64,000 nt of DNA from positions 114,155-178,154 of the forward strand of contig NZ_JAAOIW010000014.1 in NCBI RefSeq assembly GCF_011440305.1, given 5' to 3'. Source of the stretch: Paenibacillus agricola (GTDB lineage Bacteria > Bacillota > Bacilli > Paenibacillales > NBRC-103111). Of this stretch, positions 46,963 to 55,209 are shown piece by piece; position 1 is the stretch's first letter; the number at the start of each line of letters is the position of its first letter. The notes beneath the pieces were generated by a model. That model made no database searches and was not told the origin of the DNA. It worked only from the letters and a program-made list of their open reading frames with translations. The translations under genes and the position numbers were made by a program.

Positions 46963-49524
46963 ATGACAACTATTAAACGATCTGATATAGAGCTATTAGC
47001 TCCCGCCGGGGACTGGGACTGTTTACGGGCAGCTGTGGCCAATGGAGCCGATGCTGTATTTTTTGGTGTGGAAAAATTTAATGCACGCGCAAGAGCACAC
47101 AATTTCCTGATGGATGACCTGCCGGATATTATGTCCTTCCTTCATCTATATGGAGTCAAAGGATTTTTGACCTTCAATATATTGGTCTTTGAAGATGAGC
47201 TTCGTGAAGCCCAAAAGCTGATCGAGGCCTGTATCGGGGCTGGGGTGGACGCTGTTATTGTGCAGGATCTGGGGCTGGTCAAGATGATCCGTGATATATC
47301 TCCGGATTTTCCAATCCATGGATCAACGCAAATGACGATCACCTCTCCAGAGGCTGTTGAGTTTACAAAGCCTTGGGATATTGAGCGGGTCGTATTGGGA
47401 CGTGAAAATAACCTTAAGCAGATCAAACAGATCGGCGACCAAGCGAAGCTGCCTATGGAAGTGTTCGTGCATGGAGCCTTATGTGTATCGTATTCGGGAC
47501 AATGCTTGACCTCGGAAATGTGGGGAGGGCGTTCTGCCAACCGTGGTGAATGCGCGCAAGCTTGCCGTTTGCCTTATGATTTGATGGTAGATGGTGTGCA
47601 GAAGCCAATGGGTGACATTGCCTACCTGCTTTCCCCCAAGGATTTGGCAGCGTTGGAGCTCGTTCCTGAGCTGATCGAAGCCGGTGTTACTTCCTTTAAA
47701 ATAGAAGGGCGTTTAAAAAGCCCTGAGTATGTGGCTAATGTAGTCAGCAAATACAGGCTTGCGATTGACCGTTATTTTCAGGATGGCGATATTAGGCCTA
47801 GCAAGGAAGAAATGCGTGAGCTAGAGCAAAGCTTTTCCCGCGGCTTTACGTATGGCTTTTTGAAGGGTACCGATAACAAGCAGTTAGTAGAAGGAACCTA
47901 TCCGAAGAGCCGTGGTATTTTCTTGGGACGCGTGAAGCAGATTTTGCGCGATGGCGTTGTTTGTGAGCTGGAGGCGCCTGTAAAGCGTGGTGATGGCATT
48001 TGCTTTGATGCAGGTGATCCCACGAAAAAAGAAGAAGGCGGCCGCGTCTACGATATTCGCCGCAGAGGCGTTAAGCTGGAGGGCGAGGCTGCAGGCGGGT
48101 TGATCGAAATTATCGCAGGGCGTAACGATGTGGACCTGAACCGGTTGCATGTCGGTGACCGTATCTGGAAAACGAATGATCCCCATTTGGACAAGCGGCT
48201 GCGCCAGTCGTTCGAGAACGATAGGCCTTACCGCACATTCCCTGTTTCGATCAAGGTAACGGGCAAGCTTGGCGAGCCGTTGCGCAGCTGGTGGACGGAT
48301 AGCCGGTCAGGCCAGACCGTTTTTGTCGAATCCGAGCTACCGCTTGTACAAGCGCAAAAACGTCCGATGGACGTGACGTTCATCGAAGAGCAGCTCGGCC
48401 GTCTGGGCGGTACGATATTGGAGCTCGGGCAGCTGGATGTGCAGCTGGACGGGGAGCTTATCGTGCCTATGCGTGAGCTGAACGTCATGCGCCGCAGCGC
48501 TGTCGAGCTGCTGGAGGCAGAACGCCAGCGTCCCCGCGCCTATATCAGGCGGGACGTTGATGCGTATGCGGATGTGCCAAGCAACGGGGCAGTGCCTAGG
48601 TCTGCCCAAGCAATGGGTGAGACGGCGACCTATTCGCCTACAACGATTCCTGGCATTGCAGGCCCCGTGCGCTTGACAGCATTATGCCGCAGCTTGGAGC
48701 AGGTGGAAGCTGTGCTTGCTACGGATGTAGACATGGTGATTGCCGACTTCGAATTTATCAAGCAATTCCCTGCAGCCGTTGAAGCGGCACGCAGGGCGGG
48801 CAAGCGCATTGCGCTTGCAACGCCACGTATCCATATGCCTGGGGAAAATGGATATTTCCGCAACATCACGAAGCTGCAGCCTGATGCGGTTTTAGTACGC
48901 AACACAGGCGCTGTTTACTATTATTTGAAGCAGCGACTTGAGCATCCAAATGAGCATCATCCCGAGCTGATTGGCGATTTCTCATTAAATATAGCTAACC
49001 ATAAGACGGCGGCTCTCTTTCTGGAGGCCGGTCTGGACAAGGTTACGCCATCGTATGACCTGAACATTCAACAGATGGTCGATTTACTTCGCAACACCGA
49101 TACTTCGCAGCTGGAGGTTGTCATCCACCAGCACATGCCGATGTTCCACACCGAGCATTGCGTATATTGCACGTTCCTGAGCGAAGGAACGAACTTTACA
49201 AACTGCGGGCGACCTTGCGAGGATCACAGCATCTCCCTCCAGGATCGTATAGGCATGTCCCATCCGGTTCGGGTTGATGAGGGCTGCCGCAATACGGTTT
49301 ACAATGCGATTGACCAATCCGGTGCGGAATATATCCGCAATTTTATGGAGCTGGGCGTGTCTAACTATCGGATCGAGTTTTTGGAGGAATCGGCCGCTAA
49401 GGTACTTGAAGTCATTTCCTTGTACGAGCGAGCCATACGCGGTGAAATCAGCGGAACGCAAGTATGGAAGACGTTAAAGGCGACCAACCAGTTGGGCGTT
49501 ACTAAAGGGCAGTTAGTGAAATAA
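46963..49524 (+). CDS. Peptidase U32 family protein, RlhA-like
   Basis: An 853-residue protein. The N-terminal U32 domain has the LLAPAGDWDCLRAAVANGADAVFFG start and the signature HGALCVSYSGQCLTSEMWGGRSANRGECAQACR. A DUF3656-like middle and a second half with further cysteines (CVYCTFL, NCGRPCEDH) follow. Members of this group, such as E. coli RlhA, hydroxylate a 23S rRNA cytidine; others were called collagenases. The long two-part form and cysteine clusters suggest an RNA-modifying role. Start ATG 46963 follows GGAGGT. Confidence 0.88.
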   Translation: MTTIKRSDIELLAPAGDWDCLRAAVANGADAVFFGVEKFNARARAHNFLMDDLPDIMSFLHLYGVKGFLTFNILVFEDELREAQKLIEACIGAGVDAVIVQDLGLVKMIRDISPDFPIHGSTQMTITSPEAVEFTKPWDIERVVLGRENNLKQIKQIGDQAKLPMEVFVHGALCVSYSGQCLTSEMWGGRSANRGECAQACRLPYDLMVDGVQKPMGDIAYLLSPKDLAALELVPELIEAGVTSFKIEGRLKSPEYVANVVSKYRLAIDRYFQDGDIRPSKEEMRELEQSFSRGFTYGFLKGTDNKQLVEGTYPKSRGIFLGRVKQILRDGVVCELEAPVKRGDGICFDAGDPTKKEEGGRVYDIRRRGVKLEGEAAGGLIEIIAGRNDVDLNRLHVGDRIWKTNDPHLDKRLRQSFENDRPYRTFPVSIKVTGKLGEPLRSWWTDSRSGQTVFVESELPLVQAQKRPMDVTFIEEQLGRLGGTILELGQLDVQLDGELIVPMRELNVMRRSAVELLEAERQRPRAYIRRDVDAYADVPSNGAVPRSAQAMGETATYSPTTIPGIAGPVRLTALCRSLEQVEAVLATDVDMVIADFEFIKQFPAAVEAARRAGKRIALATPRIHMPGENGYFRNITKLQPDAVLVRNTGAVYYYLKQRLEHPNEHHPELIGDFSLNIANHKTAALFLEAGLDKVTPSYDLNIQQMVDLLRNTDTSQLEVVIHQHMPMFHTEHCVYCTFLSEGTNFTNCGRPCEDHSISLQDRIGMSHPVRVDEGCRNTVYNAIDQSGAEYIRNFMELGVSNYRIEFLEESAAKVLEVISLYERAIRGEISGTQVWKTLKATNQLGVTKGQLVK

Positions 49525-49554
49525 AGATTTTGAAAAAGGACGAAATCAGACAGC

Positions 49555-49600
49555 AAGCCATGGATGTCACTCTGAAAAGAGGGATCCATGGCTTTTATTT
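49555..49600 (+). terminator. Terminator of the U32 gene
   Basis: AAGCCATGGAT (49555-49565) pairs perfectly with ATCCATGGCTT (49584-49594), followed by TTATTTATTT. Confidence 0.8.
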
Positions 49601-49777
49601 ATTTGAAGCTACAAGACACCTATGACACAATTTAGACACAAAATTTTAAGCGAATTTTCAGTTTGGTTTAAGGTGCTCTTATTGTTGGGCTTGTATATTA
49701 ATGGATAGTTTGGTTAAGCAGGTAAAAAAATGGACATGGCTTGAAGTAGGCACAAATCGTTTTAAGGAGGTTTTAAG

Positions 49778-50965
49778 GTGCTTGAGGTAAAACAGGTCAG
49801 CAAGTTGTATGAGAACCAAAGAGGGGTCCATGGTATTGACTTTTCCATGACCCGCGGTGAGATTGTCGGGTTTTTGGGACCTAACGGCGCTGGTAAAACT
49901 ACAACCATGCGGATGATCACCGGTTACTTGAACCCGACACACGGGTCGATTTCGATTGACGGCTTATCGATGGCTGACCATCCGAAGAAAGCCAGGCAGA
50001 AGATCGGCTATTTGCCGGAAACCCCACCGCTGTATCCCGAAATGTCGGTACGCTCGTATTTGCAGTTTATTGCCGATTTACGCGGGATTCCCGTAAAGGA
50101 GCAAAAGCACCGGATTGGCGAAGTGATCGACCGGTTGGGCCTGCAAGGAAGGGAGCGGCAAATCATGCGCAGCTTATCCAAGGGCTACAAGCAACGGATG
50201 GGCTTAGCGCAAGCGATTCTGCACAATCCGGATTTATTGATTCTTGATGAGCCCACTTCTGGTCTAGATCCGAAGCAAATCATTGAGATTCGTCAGCTGA
50301 TCCGAGAGCTGGGCGAGAACCATACCGTGCTGCTAAGCACGCATATTTTGCCTGAGATCAATACGCTGTGCAACCGCGTGCTGATCATTAATCAAGGGCG
50401 CATCGTGATGGATGGGCATCCAGACCGATTGGGACAATCAATGGGCGAGACATTTGAGGTCTCGCTAGAAGTGAAGGGACCGCGCGAGGCCGTCCTAGCG
50501 GAGCTGCGCAGCCTGCCGCAGATCGCTAGCGTCAAGCCGCTGGCGGATGTAACCGCTGCCGCAGAGCCGGCAGCGGAGCCCCCTGCGGCGCTCCAGCCGC
50601 CGCCGCTGGAACACGGCGCGCCCGAGCCTGGCGTGGGCGCTGGGGCGCAAGAGCCAGCCGACGCCATGCCTGCGGCGTGGCTGGCTAAGCCCTCTACGGT
50701 CGCGGAGCCGACCGTGCGGGTGCTCGTGTCCGCGACGGATCGCGCGGACATCCGCGAAGCGATCTTCTACCGCATGGCGGAGCTGCGGTACCCGATCCTC
50801 GCGATGCAGAAGGAGAGCTTAAGCTTAGAGGATATCTTCCTCAAGCTGACGACCAACGAAGCCATCGATCCTGAGGCATCAGCAGCCGGGGGCGGCGATC
50901 CAGCGTCTGATGTAAGCGTCCCTGGCACGAACGCCATAGACAAGGAGGTGGACCCGCATGCGTAG
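49778..50965 (+). CDS. ABC transporter ATPase, GldA-like, with long C-terminal insert
   Basis: A 395-residue ATPase. Walker A is GPNGAGKTTT, signature SLSKGYKQR and Walker B LLILDEPTSGLDP. After about residue 230 there is a DUF4162-type domain split by an Ala/Pro-rich insert of about 60 residues (near residues 256-315) encoded by very GC-rich DNA, and the protein ends in another Gly/Ala-rich tail. GTG 49778 follows AAGGAGG. It heads a four-gene unit (ATPase, permease, GldG-like, DUF4340) and overlaps the permease gene by eight bases. Confidence 0.92.
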   Translation: MLEVKQVSKLYENQRGVHGIDFSMTRGEIVGFLGPNGAGKTTTMRMITGYLNPTHGSISIDGLSMADHPKKARQKIGYLPETPPLYPEMSVRSYLQFIADLRGIPVKEQKHRIGEVIDRLGLQGRERQIMRSLSKGYKQRMGLAQAILHNPDLLILDEPTSGLDPKQIIEIRQLIRELGENHTVLLSTHILPEINTLCNRVLIINQGRIVMDGHPDRLGQSMGETFEVSLEVKGPREAVLAELRSLPQIASVKPLADVTAAAEPAAEPPAALQPPPLEHGAPEPGVGAGAQEPADAMPAAWLAKPSTVAEPTVRVLVSATDRADIREAIFYRMAELRYPILAMQKESLSLEDIFLKLTTNEAIDPEASAAGGGDPASDVSVPGTNAIDKEVDPHA

Positions 50966-51671
50966 AATAACAGCGATTTGTAAGAAAGAGCTGCAGCTCT
51001 ATTTTTACTCACCGACGGCTTACGCCGCGTTTGCTTTCTTTTTTCTGATTTCGGGTTATTTTTTTGCAGCGAATTTTCTCAATCCGCCCAACATCGTGGA
51101 TGTACGGCCTGTGGTGGGCACGGTCACTTTCGTTTTTCTGTTGATCATCCCGCTCTTGACGATGCGTTTAATGTCCGACGAGCTGCGCCAAGGCACAGAT
51201 GAGCTATTGCTTACCTCGCCTGCCAGCATTACGGAGATTATTATTGGCAAATATTTGGCGGCGGCTGTCGTCATGTTTATGCTTGTGGTCGGATGCTTGC
51301 TGTATCCGTTAATTATGAGTGCTTACGGCACGCTGGACCAGCCCATCCTGTGGTTATCTTACCTGAGCATGTTCCTGATTGGCGCGGCGATGATGTCGGT
51401 GGGGCTGTTCGCCTCTTCGTTGTCTGCCCACCAGATGGTAACGGGCATTGTAGCTTTTGCGATCCTGCTTTTGCTATGGACGGTTGAATGGCTAGGCGAC
51501 TTATTCGGCGGCAAGCTGCAGGATTACCTGGGCCTTTTTTCCATCGTGGGTCGCGGTACCAATTTGCAAAAGGGTGTGCTCAATTTCGCCGACATTCTTT
51601 TCTATATATCGCTGATAGTTGTGTTTCTTGTGCTGAGCATCCAGGTACTGGAAAGAAAACGATGGAGATAG
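50958..51671 (+). CDS. ABC-2 type permease, GldF-like
   Basis: A 237-residue membrane protein with six hydrophobic segments. It is of the single-domain ABC-2 type found beside GldG-like proteins; the MRLMSDELRQGTDELLLTSP segment after the second helix is typical. ATG 50958 lies inside the ATPase gene's end with AAGGAGG upstream. It forms the channel of the exporter; the cargo is unknown. Confidence 0.9.
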   Translation: MRRITAICKKELQLYFYSPTAYAAFAFFFLISGYFFAANFLNPPNIVDVRPVVGTVTFVFLLIIPLLTMRLMSDELRQGTDELLLTSPASITEIIIGKYLAAAVVMFMLVVGCLLYPLIMSAYGTLDQPILWLSYLSMFLIGAAMMSVGLFASSLSAHQMVTGIVAFAILLLLWTVEWLGDLFGGKLQDYLGLFSIVGRGTNLQKGVLNFADILFYISLIVVFLVLSIQVLERKRWR

Positions 51672-51755
51672 TCCAAGCTATGCGTTGCCAGTCTGGCTGG
51701 CACGTACACTTTAGCGAATGAAGATAGTTAGCTCAAGCCTAAGGAGGAAGTCTAA

Positions 51756-53144
51756 GTGAATAAATGGATTCGCGGTACGAATGCCATTGTATTATCGCTC
51801 GCGGTAATCGGTATTTTCATCGTCTTGACGATTTTTCTCAATTCCACGAAAAGCCTTCAGGTCGATTTAACACAAAATAAAAAGTTCACCTTATCCGATC
51901 AAACGGTGCAAACGTTAGCCGCGCTGGATAAGGACGTTAATTTGATTACACTGACGAGCGACCAGACCAATCCGTATATCAAACGCCAGGTCGACGAGCT
52001 TGTGCAGGAATACAAAAAACGCAATGGAAAAATTGTTTCGAATGAATACGATTTGGTCAAGCAGCCAGCGATGGCCAAGCAATATGAGGTGGACCCGGCA
52101 GGTACACTTGTCCTCGAGAGTGGCACGATCAAGAAAACGATCTACTATTCCGACATGTTCATTCCGGGCCAAGGCATGGGTGATTATCAATTCAGCGGCG
52201 AAGAGAAGCTAACCCAAGCGTTAGTTAACCTCAATACGAAGGTCAAGAGTAAAATTTATTTTTTGTCCGGGCATAACGAAATTCCATTGAACCAAATGAA
52301 CCTTTGGCGAACCGGCTTGGAAGGCCAGAACTATGAGGTCGCCGAGCTTAATCTGCTGCGTGAAGGCAAAATTCCTGACGACGCTGAAGTGTTATTCGTC
52401 ATCGGTCCAACGACCGATATCAGCGACAAAGAAGCTACTGTCATTCAGGAATATATGAAAGGCAATGGCAAGCTGTATATCGGGCTCGGCTTCAACAAGG
52501 ATATGGCGGCCCAATGGAAAAATATCGATGCGCTCTTGGCGCAGTACGGCATCAAGGACCAGCACGCGATTGCGATTGAAACCAAGCAAAGCCAGCTTTA
52601 CGATCCGTTAACGATCATTCCGGAGTATGGCTCCCATGCCATTACCCAAAAGCTTCAGGATTACAACCTGCTGACGATGATGAATTTGGCGGTTTCAATT
52701 AGTGCCGATCAGCCGGTAGCGGACTTCCCAGTGACGGCGATTCTTCGAACAACCGAAGCCGCTTACGGCGAAACAGATATTACCCAGCTAATGAATAACC
52801 GTACGGTCAAGGACGATAAGGACGTTAATGGCCCGCTTAATTTGGGTTATGTGGTTGAAACGAAGGAGCAGAAGCCCAAGGCGGTTGTACTGGGTGGTGC
52901 TTCGTTCTTCGTCGATGATGTGCTCCAGCAACAAGGCAACCGAGATTTTGCACTGAATAGTGTAGGCTGGCTGCAGGAGCAGAAGGACCAAGTGACGATT
53001 CGCCCACGTGACGGCGAAGCCTTTCAGCAGGCTTTGATTACAGGTAGCCAAGCCAATACGATTCTGATTGGCACCTTGTTTCTATTCCCGCTGCTCTTCT
53101 TGGTCGTCGGAGGGACGGTCTGGTGGAGGAGGAGAAAAGGATGA
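51756..53144 (+). CDS. GldG-like ABC-associated membrane protein
   Basis: A 462-residue protein with a membrane helix at each end (about residues 10-30 and 435-455) and a large external domain between. It resembles GldG/ABC_transp_aux proteins; the start LQVDLTQNKKFTLSDQT is typical. The glutamine-amidotransferase-like fold of this family lacks catalysis and may bind a substrate. In Bacteroidetes the Gld proteins drive gliding, but in Firmicutes their role is not known. It overlaps the next gene by four bases (ATGA). Confidence 0.88.
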   Translation: MNKWIRGTNAIVLSLAVIGIFIVLTIFLNSTKSLQVDLTQNKKFTLSDQTVQTLAALDKDVNLITLTSDQTNPYIKRQVDELVQEYKKRNGKIVSNEYDLVKQPAMAKQYEVDPAGTLVLESGTIKKTIYYSDMFIPGQGMGDYQFSGEEKLTQALVNLNTKVKSKIYFLSGHNEIPLNQMNLWRTGLEGQNYEVAELNLLREGKIPDDAEVLFVIGPTTDISDKEATVIQEYMKGNGKLYIGLGFNKDMAAQWKNIDALLAQYGIKDQHAIAIETKQSQLYDPLTIIPEYGSHAITQKLQDYNLLTMMNLAVSISADQPVADFPVTAILRTTEAAYGETDITQLMNNRTVKDDKDVNGPLNLGYVVETKEQKPKAVVLGGASFFVDDVLQQQGNRDFALNSVGWLQEQKDQVTIRPRDGEAFQQALITGSQANTILIGTLFLFPLLFLVVGGTVWWRRRKG

Positions 53145-54145
53145 AACGTTTTATTCCGACCTTAGTGCTCGTGGTCTTATGTATTTGCGGCTTCTGGTAT
53201 GCGTCTAGTCAAAATTTTTTCAAAGAGCAGCAGCCCGCTGCAGGCCCAGCGCTTGTTACAGTGAATAAGGACGAGATTGCGAGTTATACGATTACTACTG
53301 CCGATGGCGAGATTGAACTGCAGCGTAAGGATGGCAAATGGACGATGGCTAAGCCTTCTCCGCTGCCGCTGGAGGATTACGTCGCAGATGGATGGGTGGA
53401 GTCGTTCCAAGCGGTCAGCAAGGATTCAACCGTTGATGCGAATGCAAAGGACCTGGCCCAATTCGGGCTGGATAAACCGATCCAGCAGTTCAAGATTACG
53501 CTGCAGAGCGGTGTAGTTCACACGCTGAGTATAGGTAATCCGGTTGCGATTCAAGGCTTCCATTATGCGATGTTCAGCGGCTCGCCTGAGGTGTTCCAGC
53601 TCAGTGATTCGAAGGCGGAGCCGTTATTAAAAACACAGCTGGATTTTATGGACAAAAATCCGGTTAAACTGGAGTATGAGCAAGTGCGCAGTATGATGGT
53701 AAGCTGGAAGGAGCAGAAGTGGACCTTAACCAAAGTGGACGCAGACAAAAAGTCGTTTGAGTCCGATTGGAAGCTGGGTGAAACGACCGTCAAGCCTGCA
53801 GATGCCAGCGCTGTCCTGGATAAGCTGCAGTTTCTGACAACGGATCAGCCAGCAAAAGGTGTAGCAGAACTCAAGCAGGAGGAACCAGCGCTACGCATAG
53901 AGGTGAAGCTAGTGGATGCCTCGCAGAAGGAAACCACGGCGGTTTATGTGGGTCGAATCGACCAAGACAACGTATGGCTGCTCAAAGAAGGCGGTGAGTG
54001 GGCTTACGCTGTACCACTCGCATCGATTCAAGAGCTGGCAGACAAAGGCAACCTGCCAATGGATGGGGCAGAAGCGCCGCCTGCGGAAGCTGCGCCTCCA
54101 GCAGGTACCATACCATCGGCTGTACCTAATGCGGTACAGAATTAA
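53141..54145 (+). CDS. DUF4340 domain protein of the GldG-type transporter
   Basis: A 334-residue protein with one N-terminal membrane or signal segment (MKRFIPTLVLVVLCICGFWY). Repeated beta-rich DUF4340 regions follow (ELQRKDGKWTM; KPIQQFKITLQSGVVHTLSIGNP), and the C-terminus is Ala/Pro-rich. ATG 53141 has GGAGGAG upstream, and its first bases overlap the gldG-like stop. DUF4340 proteins regularly accompany ABC-GldG units, so it is likely an external accessory. Confidence 0.88.
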   Translation: MKRFIPTLVLVVLCICGFWYASSQNFFKEQQPAAGPALVTVNKDEIASYTITTADGEIELQRKDGKWTMAKPSPLPLEDYVADGWVESFQAVSKDSTVDANAKDLAQFGLDKPIQQFKITLQSGVVHTLSIGNPVAIQGFHYAMFSGSPEVFQLSDSKAEPLLKTQLDFMDKNPVKLEYEQVRSMMVSWKEQKWTLTKVDADKKSFESDWKLGETTVKPADASAVLDKLQFLTTDQPAKGVAELKQEEPALRIEVKLVDASQKETTAVYVGRIDQDNVWLLKEGGEWAYAVPLASIQELADKGNLPMDGAEAPPAEAAPPAGTIPSAVPNAVQN

Positions 54146-54219
54146 CCGGTTCGATTGGAGGCATAGAACCTGCAAGGCTCAATCTCGAAAAGCAATCTAA
54201 ATAGCGAGCAATAAACAGT

Positions 54220-54257
54220 AAAAAATCCGTGCCACATCATGTGGCACGGATTTTTTT
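54220..54257. terminator. Bidirectional terminator
   Basis: ATCCGTGCCAC pairs with GTGGCACGGAT around ATCAT, with A and T runs on both sides. It separates the DUF4340 gene from the convergent stress-protein gene. Confidence 0.9.
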
Positions 54258-54296
54258 ATATGGCAGCTTTTCTGGAATGGCTTAGGTTAACCTTTA

Positions 54297-54836
54297 TTAA
54301 AGGTAACGATTTCCAGTAGTATTCGCTGTATTGTCATAGGTACTAGAATTTAATGAGTTATTTTCACGGAATGTATTATAGGCATGATTATCGAGTGTGG
54401 CGTTGGAATCAACCAATACCAGAATATTGCCTTCATCTACATAGTTGTTATACTGGCGCGCTTCGTCCTCAGGAATACCCAAGCCGATCAGTCCGCCTAC
54501 CAAGCCGCCTGCTCCTGCTCCTACCGCTGCGCCTGTTAGAGCAGCTGCGATTGGACCTGCTGCAAGAATAGGTCCGATACCTGGGATAGCCAGCAATCCA
54601 AGACCTGCTAGTAAACCAGCAGCTCCACCGAGTAATCCTCCAGTAGCAGCTCCAGTAGCTAAACCTTCTGGTGCTTTAGTTCCGGTTTGATCCGCAACTG
54701 CTGAGACATCATCTTTGTTTCTAGCAATAATCGATATTTCATCCGATGTGTATCCCTGGATTTTCAAGGATTCAATGGCTTTCACAGCTTCTTGCTCCGA
54801 CCGGAAGACACCAATAATTTTCTTTTCGTTATTCAT
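54297..54836 (-). CDS. General stress protein 17M-like protein
   Basis: A 179-residue protein. The N-terminal YflT/GSP17M-like domain (KKIIGVFRSEQEAVKAIESLK) is followed by a long Gly/Ala-rich hydrophobic segment (about residues 60-120, GxxxG-rich) and an Asn/Thr/Ser-rich tail. In Bacillus such proteins belong to the general stress regulon. ATG 54836 follows GGGAGGTAG. I could not find a clear sigma-B promoter upstream on the minus strand. Confidence 0.8.
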   Translation of the reverse strand: MNNEKKIIGVFRSEQEAVKAIESLKIQGYTSDEISIIARNKDDVSAVADQTGTKAPEGLATGAATGGLLGGAAGLLAGLGLLAIPGIGPILAAGPIAAALTGAAVGAGAGGLVGGLIGLGIPEDEARQYNNYVDEGNILVLVDSNATLDNHAYNTFRENNSLNSSTYDNTANTTGNRYL

Positions 54837-55209
54837 AGTTACTACCTCCCTGGATTATGGTTGCTAAACCGGTTTTGCCCAGTTCGCGTCGTACTTTCGT
54901 TCGCTTATACTAGCGTCCATTAGGATCTGCTTTGTGTATCGCGAACATCCTTTGGCGTTTCTATAACGTCCGTTGCACTATTTATTTACCCTCTATCCCA
55001 GAAGTGAAACCGGCCTATTTATATAAAAAACAATTTGCCCAAGCCCATTCAGATGTGCTTCCATCGAACTTCATTAAAGGGGGATAAAAAGGAAATTTGA
55101 ATTTGTTTCAGTTTGCACTTGGAAGCGGTATGTAGATATCAGTGCATGTCGTGAAGGGCATAGAACAACAAGAGCTAGACCCTGTTCACGTATTGAAGGG
55201 GAGAGGTTT
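54837..55209. other. Divergent intergenic region with a possible sigma-B promoter
   Basis: No gene seen in 373 bases. On the plus strand GTTTCA (55105-55110) and CGGTAT (55126-55131) are 15 bases apart, close to the sigma-B consensus GTTTAA-N(12-15)-GGGTAT, about 80 bases before the PLD-like gene. A stress-type promoter here would fit its neighbour but is tentative. Confidence 0.35.
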
